64,000 bases of DNA from Roseburia faecis (lineage in GTDB: Bacteria; Bacillota; Clostridia; Lachnospirales; Lachnospiraceae). Below are positions 17,704 through 27,774 of this stretch, in pieces (position 1 is the stretch's first letter; each line of letters begins with the position of its first letter). The notes below the pieces were generated by a model. It was given only the letters and a program-made list of their open reading frames with translations. It had not been told where the DNA came from and did no database searches. Made by a program: the position numbers and the translations under genes. The stretch is from assembly GCF_001406815.1 (NCBI RefSeq), contig NZ_CVRR01000011.1:1-64000 (forward strand). The letters are read 5' to 3'.

Positions 17704-18578
17704 TGAGTAGTACAGCAGCAGTAAAACGTAAAAACATGAAACATTATTCCGTAGGAAGCATTATCTGGATTATTGTGGAATATGCATCGCTGATCTTTTT
17801 CGGATTCTGTGCAATCATTCCGATTGTTTCCTGTATCACAACGGCATTTAAGACAGATGCCGAGTACCAGAATACCAATGTTATGGCATTTCCGGGAAGC
17901 TGGCTGAATTTTGACAACTTTGTAAATGCATTTAAGACGGCAAATATGGGACGCGCATTTTTAAACTCTGTCATAGTTATGGTGGTTGTGCTTACTGTAT
18001 CCGTTATTGTAGGTTCCCAGCTTGCTTACGTATTGAATCGTTTCAAGTTCCCAGGCAATGGGTTTATCCGTAACCTTTATACAATTGCCGCACTGCTTCC
18101 GGCAGTAGCAATGCAGGTTACCGTATACCAGATTATGTCAGATTTACATCTTGTAAACAGTCTGGGCGGTTATATCATTATGAGCTGTGGTACCGATGTT
18201 ATTTCCATGTATATTTTCATTCAGTTTATGGAAAATATTCCGCTTTCACTGGATGAGTCGGCAATTATCGATGGCGCAAATTACTGGCAGATTTATTGGA
18301 AGATTATGCTTCCACTGTTAAAACCGGCAATCGTTACATCCTGTATTTTAAAGGGTGTTGGTGTGTACAACGAATACTACGCAGCAAACCTTTACCTGAT
18401 GAGAAAAGAGATCCGTACCATGGCACTTTCCCTCTACACATTCGTAGGACCAATGGGAAGCAAGTACAATCTGATCTGTGCAGGTGTTATTATCTCCCTG
18501 CTTCCGGCGCTGATCGTATTTGTCTGCTGCCAGAAACAGATTTACAGTGGAATTACAGCAGGTGCGGTAAAGGGTTAA
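17703..18578 (+). CDS. Mannan importer permease, MalG-type
   Basis: A 291-residue permease with the EAA motif LDESAIIDGANYWQIYWKIMLP and a terminal YSGITAGAVKG typical of carbohydrate uptake family 1 permeases. The GAAAGGAG ribosome site lies inside the end of the first permease. It works with the neighbouring permease and binding protein to import manno-oligosaccharides. Confidence 0.92.
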   Translation: MSSTAAVKRKNMKHYSVGSIIWIIVEYASLIFFGFCAIIPIVSCITTAFKTDAEYQNTNVMAFPGSWLNFDNFVNAFKTANMGRAFLNSVIVMVVVLTVSVIVGSQLAYVLNRFKFPGNGFIRNLYTIAALLPAVAMQVTVYQIMSDLHLVNSLGGYIIMSCGTDVISMYIFIQFMENIPLSLDESAIIDGANYWQIYWKIMLPLLKPAIVTSCILKGVGVYNEYYAANLYLMRKEIRTMALSLYTFVGPMGSKYNLICAGVIISLLPALIVFVCCQKQIYSGITAGAVKG

Positions 18579-18605
18579 TGATTTTGGAAAATAAGAGGTA
18601 TCGGG

Positions 18606-19781
18606 ATGAATAAGAGCATGATGAAAGAAGAAGTCACAAAGCATTTGACGGAAAATATCATTCCTTTCTGGAAAGCATTAAGGGACGATACTTACGGTGG
18701 ATATTATGGATATATGGACTACAATTTAAACGTAGACAAAACAGCAGAAAAGGGATGTATTTTAAACAGCAGAATCACCTGGTTTTTTGCGAATGCCTAC
18801 ATACTGCTGAAAGATGAAACCTTGCTGGACGAGGCAAGACACGGTTATGAGTTCCTGCGTGATCACTGCATCGACAAAGAAAATGGTGGAATCTTCTGGT
18901 CCATGACTTATGACGGAAAGCCACTTGACACAACAAAGCATACCTACAATCAGGCATTCTGCATCTATGCTCTTTCTTCCTATTACGATGCATCCGGGGA
19001 TGAAGAAGCATTAAAGCTTGCCAAAGAACTGCAGCTTCTTATTGAAAGCAAATGTACGGATGAGGTTGGATATCTGGAAGCATTTACCAAAGACTTCCAG
19101 CCGGAATCCAATGAGAAGCTATCGGAAAATGGTGTGCTTGCCGAAAAAACCATGAACACACTGCTTCATGTGTTTGAGGCTTATACCGAGTTTTACCGGG
19201 TTTCCCATGATGAAGAGGTGGGGGAGCGGTTAAAGTGGATTATGGATGTATTTGCAGATAAGGTATACAATCCGAAACTTAAGAGACAGGAAGTATTCTT
19301 TGACAAGAACTACAACACCATCATTGATCTGTATTCTTATGGTCATGATATTGAGACAGCATGGCTGATGGACCGCGGTGTGGAAGTGCTTGGGGATGAT
19401 CATTACAAAGAAAAAATGTCACCGATTACCGAGACTCTTGCAGAAAATGTCTACGAGGTTGCGTTTGACGGTCATTCTCTGGCAAATGAATGCTGCAAAG
19501 GGGAAGTGAATGACCACCGGATCTGGTGGGTACAGGCAGAGACTGTGATCGGATTCCTGAATGAATACCAGAAGCATCCGCAGAAAACGAAGTTTCTGGA
19601 GGCATCGGAGGCTGAATGGGAATTTATCAAAGAACACGTCATTGATAAGAGAACCGGTTCCGAGTGGTTCTGGGAAGTACATCCGGACGGCAGTCCGATT
19701 GCGGACCGTCCAATCGTAGAACCTTGGAAATGTCCGTATCATAACGGAAGAATGTGTATGGAAATAATAAGGAGACTTTAA
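18606..19781 (+). CDS. Mannobiose/cellobiose 2-epimerase
   Basis: A 391-residue (alpha/alpha)6-barrel protein of the N-acylglucosamine/cellobiose 2-epimerase family, cytoplasmic. Conserved elements are GGYYGYMD, LNSRITWFFANAY, the SYGHDIETAWLM histidine and WWVQAETVIGF. In this operon it should convert the reducing-end mannose of beta-1,4-mannobiose to glucose, giving mannosyl-glucose for the GH130 phosphorylase that follows 3 nt later. The family also acts on cellobiose, so the substrate is inferred from context. Confidence 0.92.
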   Translation: MNKSMMKEEVTKHLTENIIPFWKALRDDTYGGYYGYMDYNLNVDKTAEKGCILNSRITWFFANAYILLKDETLLDEARHGYEFLRDHCIDKENGGIFWSMTYDGKPLDTTKHTYNQAFCIYALSSYYDASGDEEALKLAKELQLLIESKCTDEVGYLEAFTKDFQPESNEKLSENGVLAEKTMNTLLHVFEAYTEFYRVSHDEEVGERLKWIMDVFADKVYNPKLKRQEVFFDKNYNTIIDLYSYGHDIETAWLMDRGVEVLGDDHYKEKMSPITETLAENVYEVAFDGHSLANECCKGEVNDHRIWWVQAETVIGFLNEYQKHPQKTKFLEASEAEWEFIKEHVIDKRTGSEWFWEVHPDGSPIADRPIVEPWKCPYHNGRMCMEIIRRL

Positions 19782-19784
19782 ACA

Positions 19785-20957
19785 ATGCATGAAAGATATT
19801 ATGTAGAACTGGCAAAGCAGGAAAAGCTGCTTTCACGTAAAAATGAAAAAAGTGACTTTTATAATGGTGTATTTGACCGTTATGTGAATCCCGTTCTTAC
19901 AAGAGATATGATTCCGCTCACCTGGAGATATGACTTAAACGAGGAGACCAATCCATTCTTTATGGAACGTCTTGGAATCAATGCAGTCATGAATTCCGGA
20001 GCAATTTATTTAAACGGAAAGTATTATCTGGTTGCCCGTATTGAGGGAAATGACAGAAAGTCCTTCTTCGGCGTGGCAGAGAGTGATAACGGAATTGATA
20101 ATTTCCGTTTCTGGGATTACCCGATCCTTCTGGATGATGTATGTCCGGAGGAGACAAACGTCTATGATATGAGACTGACACAGCATGAGGACGGATACAT
20201 TTACGGAGTATTCTGTTCTGAGAGCAAAGATACCAGCGTGAACGATTTGTCTGCAGCCGTTGCAGCAGCAGGAATTGTCCGCACAAAAGATTTAAAGCAC
20301 TGGGAGCGTCTGGAAAACTTAAAGACCCTTCGTTCCCCGCAACAGAGAAATGTCGTGCTGCATCCGGAATTTGTGGATGGAAAGTATGCATTCTATACCC
20401 GTCCGATGGATGACTTCATTGATACCGGAAGCGGAAGCGGTATTGGATTCGGTCTTTGCGAGGACATCACACATGCAGTCATTGACGAAGAAAAGATGAC
20501 CAGCATCCGCAAGTACCATACCATTACCGAGGCAAAGAACGGTGCAGGTGCTACTCCGATCAAGACTGACCGCGGCTGGATTCACATTGCACACGGTGTA
20601 AGAAATACTGCAGCAGGTCTGCGCTATGTGATCTATGCATTTGCCACGGATTTAAACGATCCGTCTAAGGTAATTGCAGAGCCATCCGGACTGTTAATCG
20701 GACCAAGAGGTGAGGAGCGTGTCGGAGATGTATCCAATGTTGTATTTACCAACGGTGCAATCGTAAACGATAAGAACGAAGTATTTATTTACTATGCTTC
20801 TTCTGATACAAGAATGCATGTGGCGACTACAACGATTGACCGTCTGATTGATTATGTATTTAATACACCACAGGATCCGGGAAGAAGTGTACTGTGTGTA
20901 CAGCAGAGATGCGACCTGATTAAGAAGAACTTAGAGTATTTAAAAAATCATAAATAA
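19785..20957 (+). CDS. GH130 subfamily 1 mannosyl-glucose phosphorylase
   Basis: A 390-residue five-bladed propeller enzyme. Length and sequence ([33 protein letters not shown] with the general-acid Asp) fit 4-O-beta-D-mannosyl-D-glucose phosphorylases. It should phosphorolyse the epimerised disaccharide to alpha-mannose-1-phosphate and glucose. The start follows AAGGAGA. It directly precedes a second, shorter GH130, the common RaMP1/RaMP2-like pairing. Confidence 0.92.
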   Translation: MHERYYVELAKQEKLLSRKNEKSDFYNGVFDRYVNPVLTRDMIPLTWRYDLNEETNPFFMERLGINAVMNSGAIYLNGKYYLVARIEGNDRKSFFGVAESDNGIDNFRFWDYPILLDDVCPEETNVYDMRLTQHEDGYIYGVFCSESKDTSVNDLSAAVAAAGIVRTKDLKHWERLENLKTLRSPQQRNVVLHPEFVDGKYAFYTRPMDDFIDTGSGSGIGFGLCEDITHAVIDEEKMTSIRKYHTITEAKNGAGATPIKTDRGWIHIAHGVRNTAAGLRYVIYAFATDLNDPSKVIAEPSGLLIGPRGEERVGDVSNVVFTNGAIVNDKNEVFIYYASSDTRMHVATTTIDRLIDYVFNTPQDPGRSVLCVQQRCDLIKKNLEYLKNHK

Positions 20958-20971
20958 GAGGAGAGTTGATT

Positions 20972-21997
20972 ATGAGTGAAGTAAAGATGCTGACAGCTCC
21001 GGTACCAAATGTACCATGGCAGGAGAGACCACAAGGATCTCAGAACGGAGCCCCGATCTGGAGATACAGTGAAAACCCGATTATCGGAAGAAATCCGTTA
21101 AAGGGTGTTGCAAGAATTTTTAACAGTGCGGTTATGCCATATGGTGATGCTTTCATCGGTGTGTTCCGTGGAGAGCAGACCAATGGTATTCCATATATTT
21201 ATCTTGGACACAGCAAAGATGCCATCCACTGGGATTTTGAAGAAAACAAGATTCCGTTTGTGGATGAAAACGGCGAGCCGTTTATGCCAATCTATGCATA
21301 CGATCCAAGACTTGTAAAAGTAGAAGACACCTATTATATCATCTGGTGTCAGGATTTCTACGGAGCAGCAATCGGCATGGCAAAAACAACAGATTTCAAG
21401 ACGTTTACACGGATTGAGAATCCGTTCCTCCCATTCAACCGCAATGCCGTGCTGTTCCCTAGAAAGATCAATGGAAACTTCATGATGCTTTCCCGTCCTT
21501 CAGACAGTGGTCATACACCGTTTGGTGACATTTTCTTAAGTGAAAGCCCGGATCTGGTATACTGGGGCAAACACAGACATGTCATGGGCAAAGGAAGCGA
21601 ATGGTGGGAGTCCTTAAAGATCGGCGGTGGTGCTGCTCCAATCGAGACTTCCGAAGGATGGCTCTTATTCTATCATGGGGTATCCGGTACATGTAACGGA
21701 TATGTTTACTCCATCGGTGGGGCAATCCTTGACATTGATAATCCTTCCATCGTGAAGTATCGCTGTGAGAATTTCCTTCTGACTCCGGAAGAGTGGTATG
21801 AGGAGAGAGGTTTCGTTCCGAACGTATGCTTCCCATGTGCAACCATTCACGACAGTGCATCCGGAAAGATCGCGATCTATTATGGTGCAGCAGACAGTTA
21901 CGTTGGCCTGGCATTTACAAAACTGGATGAGATTGTAGATTATATAAAAACAAACAGTGTTGTAACATCTGCAGATACAGAAATCGGAAGGAGATAG
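20972..21997 (+). CDS. GH130 subfamily 2 beta-1,4-manno-oligosaccharide phosphorylase
   Basis: A 341-residue GH130 enzyme with FNSAVMPYGDAFIGVFRGE, AYDPRLVKVED (the general-acid Asp) and WLLFYHGVSG. It should remove mannose from the non-reducing end of manno-oligosaccharides as mannose-1-phosphate. The ATG at 20972 has AGAGGAGAG before it and is preferred to a TTG at 20966. It acts in the cytoplasm after debranching and deacetylation by its neighbours. Confidence 0.92.
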   Translation: MSEVKMLTAPVPNVPWQERPQGSQNGAPIWRYSENPIIGRNPLKGVARIFNSAVMPYGDAFIGVFRGEQTNGIPYIYLGHSKDAIHWDFEENKIPFVDENGEPFMPIYAYDPRLVKVEDTYYIIWCQDFYGAAIGMAKTTDFKTFTRIENPFLPFNRNAVLFPRKINGNFMMLSRPSDSGHTPFGDIFLSESPDLVYWGKHRHVMGKGSEWWESLKIGGGAAPIETSEGWLLFYHGVSGTCNGYVYSIGGAILDIDNPSIVKYRCENFLLTPEEWYEERGFVPNVCFPCATIHDSASGKIAIYYGAADSYVGLAFTKLDEIVDYIKTNSVVTSADTEIGRR

Positions 21998-21999
21998 CT

Positions 22000-23049
22000 A
22001 TGCATATTTCACCGGACGACAAGAGATTACAATATTGTGGAAGAATTGATTTTGATAATCCAAAAGCACCTGTACTTGTCTATGCGGCAAGTTTTGTACA
22101 GATTCGTTTTACCGGGACGCAGATCTCCGTGACACTGGAAAACAAACGTGCATACTGGTCGAGCCGGATGGGATATATATTGGACGGGAAGCAGGGGCAG
22201 TTCTTACTCACCTCGGATCCGGGGGCAGAAACGTATGTGATTGCCAGGGATCTTGAACATACAGAGCATACCCTCACTTTGTTTAAAAGAATGGACTCCT
22301 GCCATATCGTCACTTTACTGGGATTTGAATTGGGAAGCGATGCTAAGGTACTTACTCCGGCACCGCTTCCGTCCCGTAAAATCGAAGTTTTCGGAGACAG
22401 TGTTTCCTGCGGCGAAGTATCAGAGGCCGTAGATTATGCAGGAAAACCGGATCCGGAACACGATGGGGAATATTCAAACAGTTGGTATTCTTATGCGTGG
22501 ATGACCGCGCGGAATCTGCATGCACAGTTGCATGACACATCACAGGGTGGTATCGCCCTTCTTGACAAAACCGGCTGGTTTATGGAGCCGGATTATCTGG
22601 GAATAGAATCCTGTTATGATAAAATAGAATACCAGCCGGAACTCAGTGAAGTAAAACCATGGGATTTTTCACGTTATACACCAGATGTTGTGATTTTTGC
22701 ATTCGGGCAGAATGATAACCACCCGGATGATTATATGGCAGAAGATTATAACAGTGCACGTTCCGAAAACTGGCGGCAGCATTACCGCAGATTTTTAGAG
22801 CATCTTATGGAAGTATATCCGAAGGCAACCTTTATATTGACAACCACAATATTGGAACATAACGAAAACTGGGACATTTCCATTGAGGAAGTGTGCAAAA
22901 CAGTAAACAGTCCGCGGGTACACCATTTCCTGTATTCACAGAACGGAAAAGGAACACCGGGGCATATCCGTATTCCGGAGGCAGAACAGATGAGTAAGGA
23001 ACTTACCGCATTCATCGAAAGCCTCGGAGAGGAGATTTGGGATATGTAA
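22000..23049 (+). CDS. CE2 acetyl-mannan esterase, cytoplasmic
   Basis: A 349-residue CE2-type enzyme: an N-terminal jelly-roll (about 1-120) and an SGNH-like esterase domain with Ser134 in VFGDSVSCGE, FAFGQNDNHPDD, and His322 in GTPGHIRIPEAEQM. There is no signal peptide. The R. intestinalis homologue is reported to remove 3-O, 4-O and 6-O acetyl groups from mannosyl residues. It starts 2 nt after the GH130 stop, with AAGGAG upstream. Confidence 0.9.
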   Translation: MHISPDDKRLQYCGRIDFDNPKAPVLVYAASFVQIRFTGTQISVTLENKRAYWSSRMGYILDGKQGQFLLTSDPGAETYVIARDLEHTEHTLTLFKRMDSCHIVTLLGFELGSDAKVLTPAPLPSRKIEVFGDSVSCGEVSEAVDYAGKPDPEHDGEYSNSWYSYAWMTARNLHAQLHDTSQGGIALLDKTGWFMEPDYLGIESCYDKIEYQPELSEVKPWDFSRYTPDVVIFAFGQNDNHPDDYMAEDYNSARSENWRQHYRRFLEHLMEVYPKATFILTTTILEHNENWDISIEEVCKTVNSPRVHHFLYSQNGKGTPGHIRIPEAEQMSKELTAFIESLGEEIWDM

Positions 23050-23074
23050 TCAATTTTTAAAAAAAATTGATTAC
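23046..23074 (+). repeat. Perfect palindrome at the CE2/CE17 junction
   Basis: Arms GTAATCAATTTTT and AAAAATTGATTAC (13 bp each, 3-nt centre) span the CE2 stop codon. There is no T-run after it in the downstream direction. It may be an mRNA-processing hairpin or a partial terminator. Confidence 0.7.
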
Positions 23075-23094
23075 ATGATATAAGGAGTATAACA

Positions 23095-24201
23095 ATGCAG
23101 ATTGAATATGAAAGAGGTATTTCCAATCCGGGCAATCTGTACCGGATGAAAAAATTAATGGCAAGGGCAGAGGCCGGGGAAACATTAAACATTGGTTTCC
23201 TTGGTGGTTCTATCACGCAGGGATGTCTTGCATCCGCACCGGAGCTGTGTTATGCTTACCGCGTATTTCAGTGGTGGGAGAAAACATTTCCGCAGGCCAA
23301 ATTTCATTATATCAATGCCGGAATCGGTGGAACAACATCACATTTCGGGACGGCTCGTGCCGAGTCCGATCTGCTTTCCCATAGACCGGATTTTGTTATC
23401 ATTGAATTTTCGGTCAATGATGAATCGACGGAATTTTTCCGTGAGACATATGAAGGACTGGTACGCCGTGTATGGCAGGATAAAAACGAACCTGCTGTGA
23501 TGCTGGTGCACAATGTTTATTATAATAACGGTGGAAATGCGCAGATCATGCACGGTCAGATAGCCAGACATTATCAGCTTCCGGCGGTCAGCATGCAGAG
23601 CAGTATTTATCCGGAGGTCGTTGCGGGGCGGATTCCAAACCGCGAGATTACAGAGGATGATCTGCATCCAAACGACAAAGGGCATGAGCTGGTTGCATCT
23701 GTGATTACCTATGCTTTGGATAAAATCCGCATGGCACAGACGGATGATGAAGAGCCGGAGTTTCCTGCACCGCTGACACAGAATTGCTATGAGAAAGCGG
23801 TTCGGTTGGATAATCGTAACTATGAGCCTGAAAATTACGGCTTTGTCAAAGATACCAGAGTGCAGGAAGAAGTCAAAGACTGTTTTAAGAACGGCTGGGC
23901 GGCAAAAGAAAAGGGCTCATCTCTTACATTTACGGTACAGGGAAGTGAGATTGCCGTGCAGTTTAAGCGCTGTGTGACGCAGCCGGCACCGGTGGCGCTT
24001 GCCATCGTTGATCACGATGAGGCACATGCGGTGACACTGGATGCAAATTTTGATGAGGACTGGGGCGATTCCCTGACACTCACTCCGGTTATGGTACACG
24101 GTGCAAACGGTACTCATACGGTGGAAGTGCGTCTGATCTCTGGGGATGAGACAATGCCAGCCGTATTTGAGCTGATTTCTGTAATCACATCGGAAAAATA
24201 A
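23095..24201 (+). CDS. CE17 acetyl-mannan esterase with C-terminal CBM35-like domain
   Basis: The protein has 368 residues. The SGNH hydrolase domain carries Ser39 (FLGGSITQG), Gly77-79 region, Asn108 (FSVNDE) and the Asp188/His191 pair (EDDLHPND). About 120 C-terminal residues form a beta-sandwich like CBM35. No signal peptide is present, so it acts on imported oligosaccharides. The R. intestinalis homologue is reported to remove the axial 2-O-acetyl of mannose, complementing CE2. AAGGAG precedes the ATG. Confidence 0.9.
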   Translation: MQIEYERGISNPGNLYRMKKLMARAEAGETLNIGFLGGSITQGCLASAPELCYAYRVFQWWEKTFPQAKFHYINAGIGGTTSHFGTARAESDLLSHRPDFVIIEFSVNDESTEFFRETYEGLVRRVWQDKNEPAVMLVHNVYYNNGGNAQIMHGQIARHYQLPAVSMQSSIYPEVVAGRIPNREITEDDLHPNDKGHELVASVITYALDKIRMAQTDDEEPEFPAPLTQNCYEKAVRLDNRNYEPENYGFVKDTRVQEEVKDCFKNGWAAKEKGSSLTFTVQGSEIAVQFKRCVTQPAPVALAIVDHDEAHAVTLDANFDEDWGDSLTLTPVMVHGANGTHTVEVRLISGDETMPAVFELISVITSEK

Positions 24202-24214
24202 AAGGAGGAATGGA

Positions 24215-26527
24215 ATGTTTCCAAAAGATTTTGTCTGGGGGGTGGCAAGCAGTGCCTATCAGGTAGAAGGAACCGACGCAAAAGATGGCCGGGGAAAAAA
24301 TATCTGGGATGAGTTTGCACGCTCGGGCAGAGTATATGAACACCAGACCGCAGAGGTTTGCTGCGATCATATGCATCGGTACCGGGAAGATTTTGCACTG
24401 ATGCGTATGCTTGGCATTAAAAACTATCGATTTTCCATCAGCTGGTCGCGGATTCTTCCGGAGGGAACCGGGAAGGTCAACGAGAAAGCTGTGCAGATGT
24501 ATCGTGATATGATTCTTTGCATGAAAGAAAATGGAATTCGTCCGTTTATTACGCTGTTTCACTGGGAATTTCCGTATGAGCTGTTTAAAAAAGGCGGCTG
24601 GCTGAACGATGAGGTGGTACAGTGGTTTGGTGAATATGCAAAAGTTGTTGCTGAAAATTTCTCCGATCTGTGCAGTGATTTTATCACGATCAATGAGCCG
24701 CAGTGTGCGATTGGACTGGGACACTTAAATGGGGTACATGCACCGGGAATGAAATATTCCATTCCGGAGACTTTTCAGATGGCACACAATCTGATGAAAG
24801 CACATGGTCAGGCAGTCATCAATCTGCGCAAATATGCAAAACAGAAGATACGGGTTGGATATGCTCCGACTTGTGGCGTTGCGTATCCGGCGACAGAGAG
24901 TGCCGATGATATCGCAGCGGCAAAGAAAGTGTACTTTGGATTTGAAAATCCGATGGATAACTGGACTTGGAATGTGGCATGGTTTTCCGATCCGGTATTT
25001 TTAGGAGAGTATCCGAAAGAGGGGCTGGAAAAGTTTGCAGACTATCTTCCGGAGATTACCGAAGAAGACATGCAGCTGATTCATCAGCCACTTGATTTCA
25101 TGGGACAGAATATTTACAACGGTTACATGATCCGCTGTGGAGCAGATGGAGACCCGGAGTATGTGGACCGTGCACCGGGCACAGCAAAGACAGGAACCGG
25201 CTGGCCGGTGACACCGGAGGCACTTTACTATGGCATCCGTTTCCTTACCGAGCGTTACAGACTGCCGCTTTATATTACGGAAAACGGGATGTCGGATCTT
25301 GACAATATTTCCGCAGACGGACAGGTGCACGACAGAGAGAGGATTACGTTTCTGGATGCGTATCTTGGAGCGGTACAGCGTGCGATTAACGAGGGAATGC
25401 CGGTGATCGGATATTTCCTCTGGACATTTCTGGATAACTTCGAGTGGGCAGAAGGTTACAAAGAACGTTTTGGACTTGTTTATGTAGACTACACAACCCA
25501 ACGCAGGATTGCAAAAGATTCCGCATATTGGTACAGAGAGGTGATGAGAATGAATGGAGAAAATTTAAGTTGTAACCAGCCGTATAAGCAGATCCTTTTT
25601 ATGGAGCCGGTATTTACCCACAATATTTGGGGTGGTACAAAGCTTCGTGAAGAGTATGGATATTCCATCGAGGGCGATGACATCGGAGAATGCTGGGGAA
25701 TCGCAGCACATCCAAACGGAACCTGTACGATTGCAGACGGTGCGTATAAAGAAAAGAAATTATCCGATCTGTGGGAGGAACACAGAGAACTCTTTGGAAA
25801 TACACAGGGGAAGGTATTCCCGCTGCTGATCAAGATTATTGATGCAAAGGCGGATTTAAGTATTCAGGTACATCCGGATGATACCTATGCTGCAGAGCAT
25901 GAAAAAGGTTCTCTTGGCAAGATGGAGTGCTGGTATATCCTTGACTGTGAGCCGGATTCCAAGCTTGTTATCGGACACAATGCAAAGACACACGAAGAAC
26001 TGGAAGACATGGTACACAACGGACGCTGGAGTGAGCTGATCCGTGAAGTTCCGGTAAAGAAAGGTGACTTTATTCAGATTGATCCGGGTACCGTGCATGC
26101 GATCAAAGGCGGTATCACCATCCTTGAAACCCAGCAGAATAGTGATATTACGTACCGTGTTTATGATTATGACCGTCTTTCCAATGGGAAGCCGCGTCAG
26201 CTTCACATTCAACAGAGTCTCGATGTCATCAAAGTTCCGGCAGCACCGCTTTCTGAGTGCATGATAAAGACCGGGGAGGCAGAGGCAAACAAACTGCAGA
26301 AGCTGATCGAGTGCAAGTACTATCAGGTATTCCACATGAAAGTCGAAGGTCAGGCTGAATTTGAGCAGGAATATCCATTCCTGATTGTCAGCGTGGTAGA
26401 AGGAAACGGACTCTTAAACCATACCAGTGTGAAGAAGGGAGATCATTTTATTCTTCCGTATGACTACGGTAAGGTTGAGATTGAGGGAAATCTGGAATTT
26501 GTTGCTTCTACGGTTTCTACGAAATAA
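24215..26527 (+). CDS. Bifunctional GH1 beta-glucosidase / mannose-6-phosphate isomerase fusion
   Basis: One continuous 770-residue frame. Residues 1-448 form a complete GH1 barrel, with acid/base Glu161 (TINEPQ) and nucleophile Glu356 (YITENGMSD). Residues 455-770 form a complete class I mannose-6-phosphate isomerase. His553 (IQVHPDD), Glu571 and His628 (PGTVHAIKGG) are probable zinc ligands, and Arg648 lies in the QNSDITYRVYDYDR loop. GH1 would remove non-reducing glucose from glucomannan oligosaccharides, and the isomerase would make fructose-6-phosphate from the mutase product. The junction is a short linker (NGENLSCNQ) with no stop or frameshift. It is the last gene before a strong terminator. 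Confidence 0.93.
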   Translation: MFPKDFVWGVASSAYQVEGTDAKDGRGKNIWDEFARSGRVYEHQTAEVCCDHMHRYREDFALMRMLGIKNYRFSISWSRILPEGTGKVNEKAVQMYRDMILCMKENGIRPFITLFHWEFPYELFKKGGWLNDEVVQWFGEYAKVVAENFSDLCSDFITINEPQCAIGLGHLNGVHAPGMKYSIPETFQMAHNLMKAHGQAVINLRKYAKQKIRVGYAPTCGVAYPATESADDIAAAKKVYFGFENPMDNWTWNVAWFSDPVFLGEYPKEGLEKFADYLPEITEEDMQLIHQPLDFMGQNIYNGYMIRCGADGDPEYVDRAPGTAKTGTGWPVTPEALYYGIRFLTERYRLPLYITENGMSDLDNISADGQVHDRERITFLDAYLGAVQRAINEGMPVIGYFLWTFLDNFEWAEGYKERFGLVYVDYTTQRRIAKDSAYWYREVMRMNGENLSCNQPYKQILFMEPVFTHNIWGGTKLREEYGYSIEGDDIGECWGIAAHPNGTCTIADGAYKEKKLSDLWEEHRELFGNTQGKVFPLLIKIIDAKADLSIQVHPDDTYAAEHEKGSLGKMECWYILDCEPDSKLVIGHNAKTHEELEDMVHNGRWSELIREVPVKKGDFIQIDPGTVHAIKGGITILETQQNSDITYRVYDYDRLSNGKPRQLHIQQSLDVIKVPAAPLSECMIKTGEAEANKLQKLIECKYYQVFHMKVEGQAEFEQEYPFLIVSVVEGNGLLNHTSVKKGDHFILPYDYGKVEIEGNLEFVASTVSTK

Positions 26528-26546
26528 GACTGGGTAACGGTTTGTA

Positions 26547-26585
26547 AAGGCATACATGATCCTTTGAGGAATGTATGCCTTTTTT
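26547..26585 (+). terminator. Terminator of the mannan operon
   Basis: An 11-bp stem AAGGCATACAT (26547-26557) with ATGTATGCCTT (26571-26581), followed by T residues. Confidence 0.9.
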
Positions 26586-26601
26586 ATGTGCAAAACTTTG
26601 T

Positions 26602-26629
26602 TTGACAAAGTAAAATATTTATGTAAAAT
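26602..26629 (+). promoter_or_regulatory. Promoter of the galactan-locus lacI gene
   Basis: TTGACA (26602-26607), a 16-nt spacer and TAAAAT (26624-26629). The spacer holds AAGTAAAATATTTA, partly like the operator at 27810-27826. Confidence 0.6.
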
Positions 26630-26683
26630 AATTATAACAGAATTTATCAATAAAGAAATCCATGAAAACATTGGAGGAATCGT

Positions 26684-27667
26684 ATGGCGACAATTAAAGA
26701 AATTGCAGAAATCGTAGGGGTTTCGAGCTCAGCAGTTTCAAGGGTACTCAATTATGATGAGGGAATCTCTGTTAGTGATGAGACAAGAGAGGCGATCTTT
26801 GCCACAGCAGAGAAAATCGGATACAAAAAGAGAGTAATCTATCCCAAGATCGAAAATGTGGCATTGCTGTATTTTGTTGACCACGAGGATGAACTCGAAG
26901 ATGTCTTTTACCACGGGGTAAAGGATGAGATAATAAAGCAGGCAAAAAAGATGAATATTCAGCTCAGTATCTATGACCGAAAGGACGGCATGGATCATGT
27001 TCCGAAAGATTTAAGTGCCTTTATTGCGATTGGATGGCTCACTAGAAAAGAAATCAATGCTTTGTATAAACGGTGCAAAAGGGGCGTGTTTATCGGCACA
27101 TCCCCGGATGAAAAACTTTTTGATGCCGTGAAGCCCAATATGGATTCGTTTGTGACACAGATGGTTGATTACTTTGTGGAAAAAGGACATAAACGGATTG
27201 GATTTATCGGGGGCAGTGATAGAAATATTGACACCGGAAAACCTTCCATGGATATCCGGGAGTGGTCATTTCGACAGAGCGCTGCATACTATGGGTATCT
27301 CAATGAGGAGTACATTTTCATTTCCGAGAGATTTACGGTGGATGATGGCTACCGCATGGGAAAAGAACTGCTTAAAAAAGAGATACTGCCAACAGCACTT
27401 TGTGTGGCAAGTGACACACTGGCGGTGGGTGTGCTACAGGCTTTAAATGAAGGCAATATACAGATTCCGGAGCAGGTGGCGGTTTTTAGCATCAATGATG
27501 TGAATATTGCAAAGTATTTATCACCACCCCTTACTACTATTCATATTGATATTCCATGTATCTGTGAAACCGCGCTTGATCTGTTGCGAAACAGGGTACT
27601 ATATGGCGGACGCGTAACCAAGCTGGTGTTTGTAAATGGAATTCCAGTTTTCCGGAAGAGTTGTTGA
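26684..27667 (+). CDS. LacI-family regulator of the galactan locus
   Basis: A 327-residue regulator with a LacI helix-turn-helix at residues 2-25 (TIKEIAEIVGVSSSAVSRVLN) and a ligand-binding domain ending VAVFSINDVNIAKYLSPPLTT. It resembles GanR/MsmR/RafR-type regulators. Its own terminator separates it from the lipoprotein-GH53-importer operon downstream, whose promoter carries a clear palindrome at 27810-27826. The likely effector is galactose or galacto-oligosaccharide, inferred only from context. Confidence 0.92.
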   Translation: MATIKEIAEIVGVSSSAVSRVLNYDEGISVSDETREAIFATAEKIGYKKRVIYPKIENVALLYFVDHEDELEDVFYHGVKDEIIKQAKKMNIQLSIYDRKDGMDHVPKDLSAFIAIGWLTRKEINALYKRCKRGVFIGTSPDEKLFDAVKPNMDSFVTQMVDYFVEKGHKRIGFIGGSDRNIDTGKPSMDIREWSFRQSAAYYGYLNEEYIFISERFTVDDGYRMGKELLKKEILPTALCVASDTLAVGVLQALNEGNIQIPEQVAVFSINDVNIAKYLSPPLTTIHIDIPCICETALDLLRNRVLYGGRVTKLVFVNGIPVFRKSC

Positions 27668-27670
27668 AAA

Positions 27671-27699
27671 AAGATGTTCGATTGCGAACATCTTTTTTT
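27671..27699 (+). terminator. Terminator after the galactan lacI gene
   Basis: A 10-bp stem AAGATGTTCG/CGAACATCTT with the tetraloop ATTG, preceded by A-run and followed by T-run. Confidence 0.92.
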
Positions 27700-27774
27700 G
27701 TGCCTTTTTTGTATATATTGCATAAAATACAAAAATAAAAATTGGCAATATAGTGAAAAGTGTATTTGTGAGTA

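Noticed and set aside
7191-26527. The mannan cluster as a new system
   Set aside because: Gene content and roles match the beta-mannan locus already described in Roseburia intestinalis, so only the fusion, leader RNA and promoter motifs are reported as unusual.
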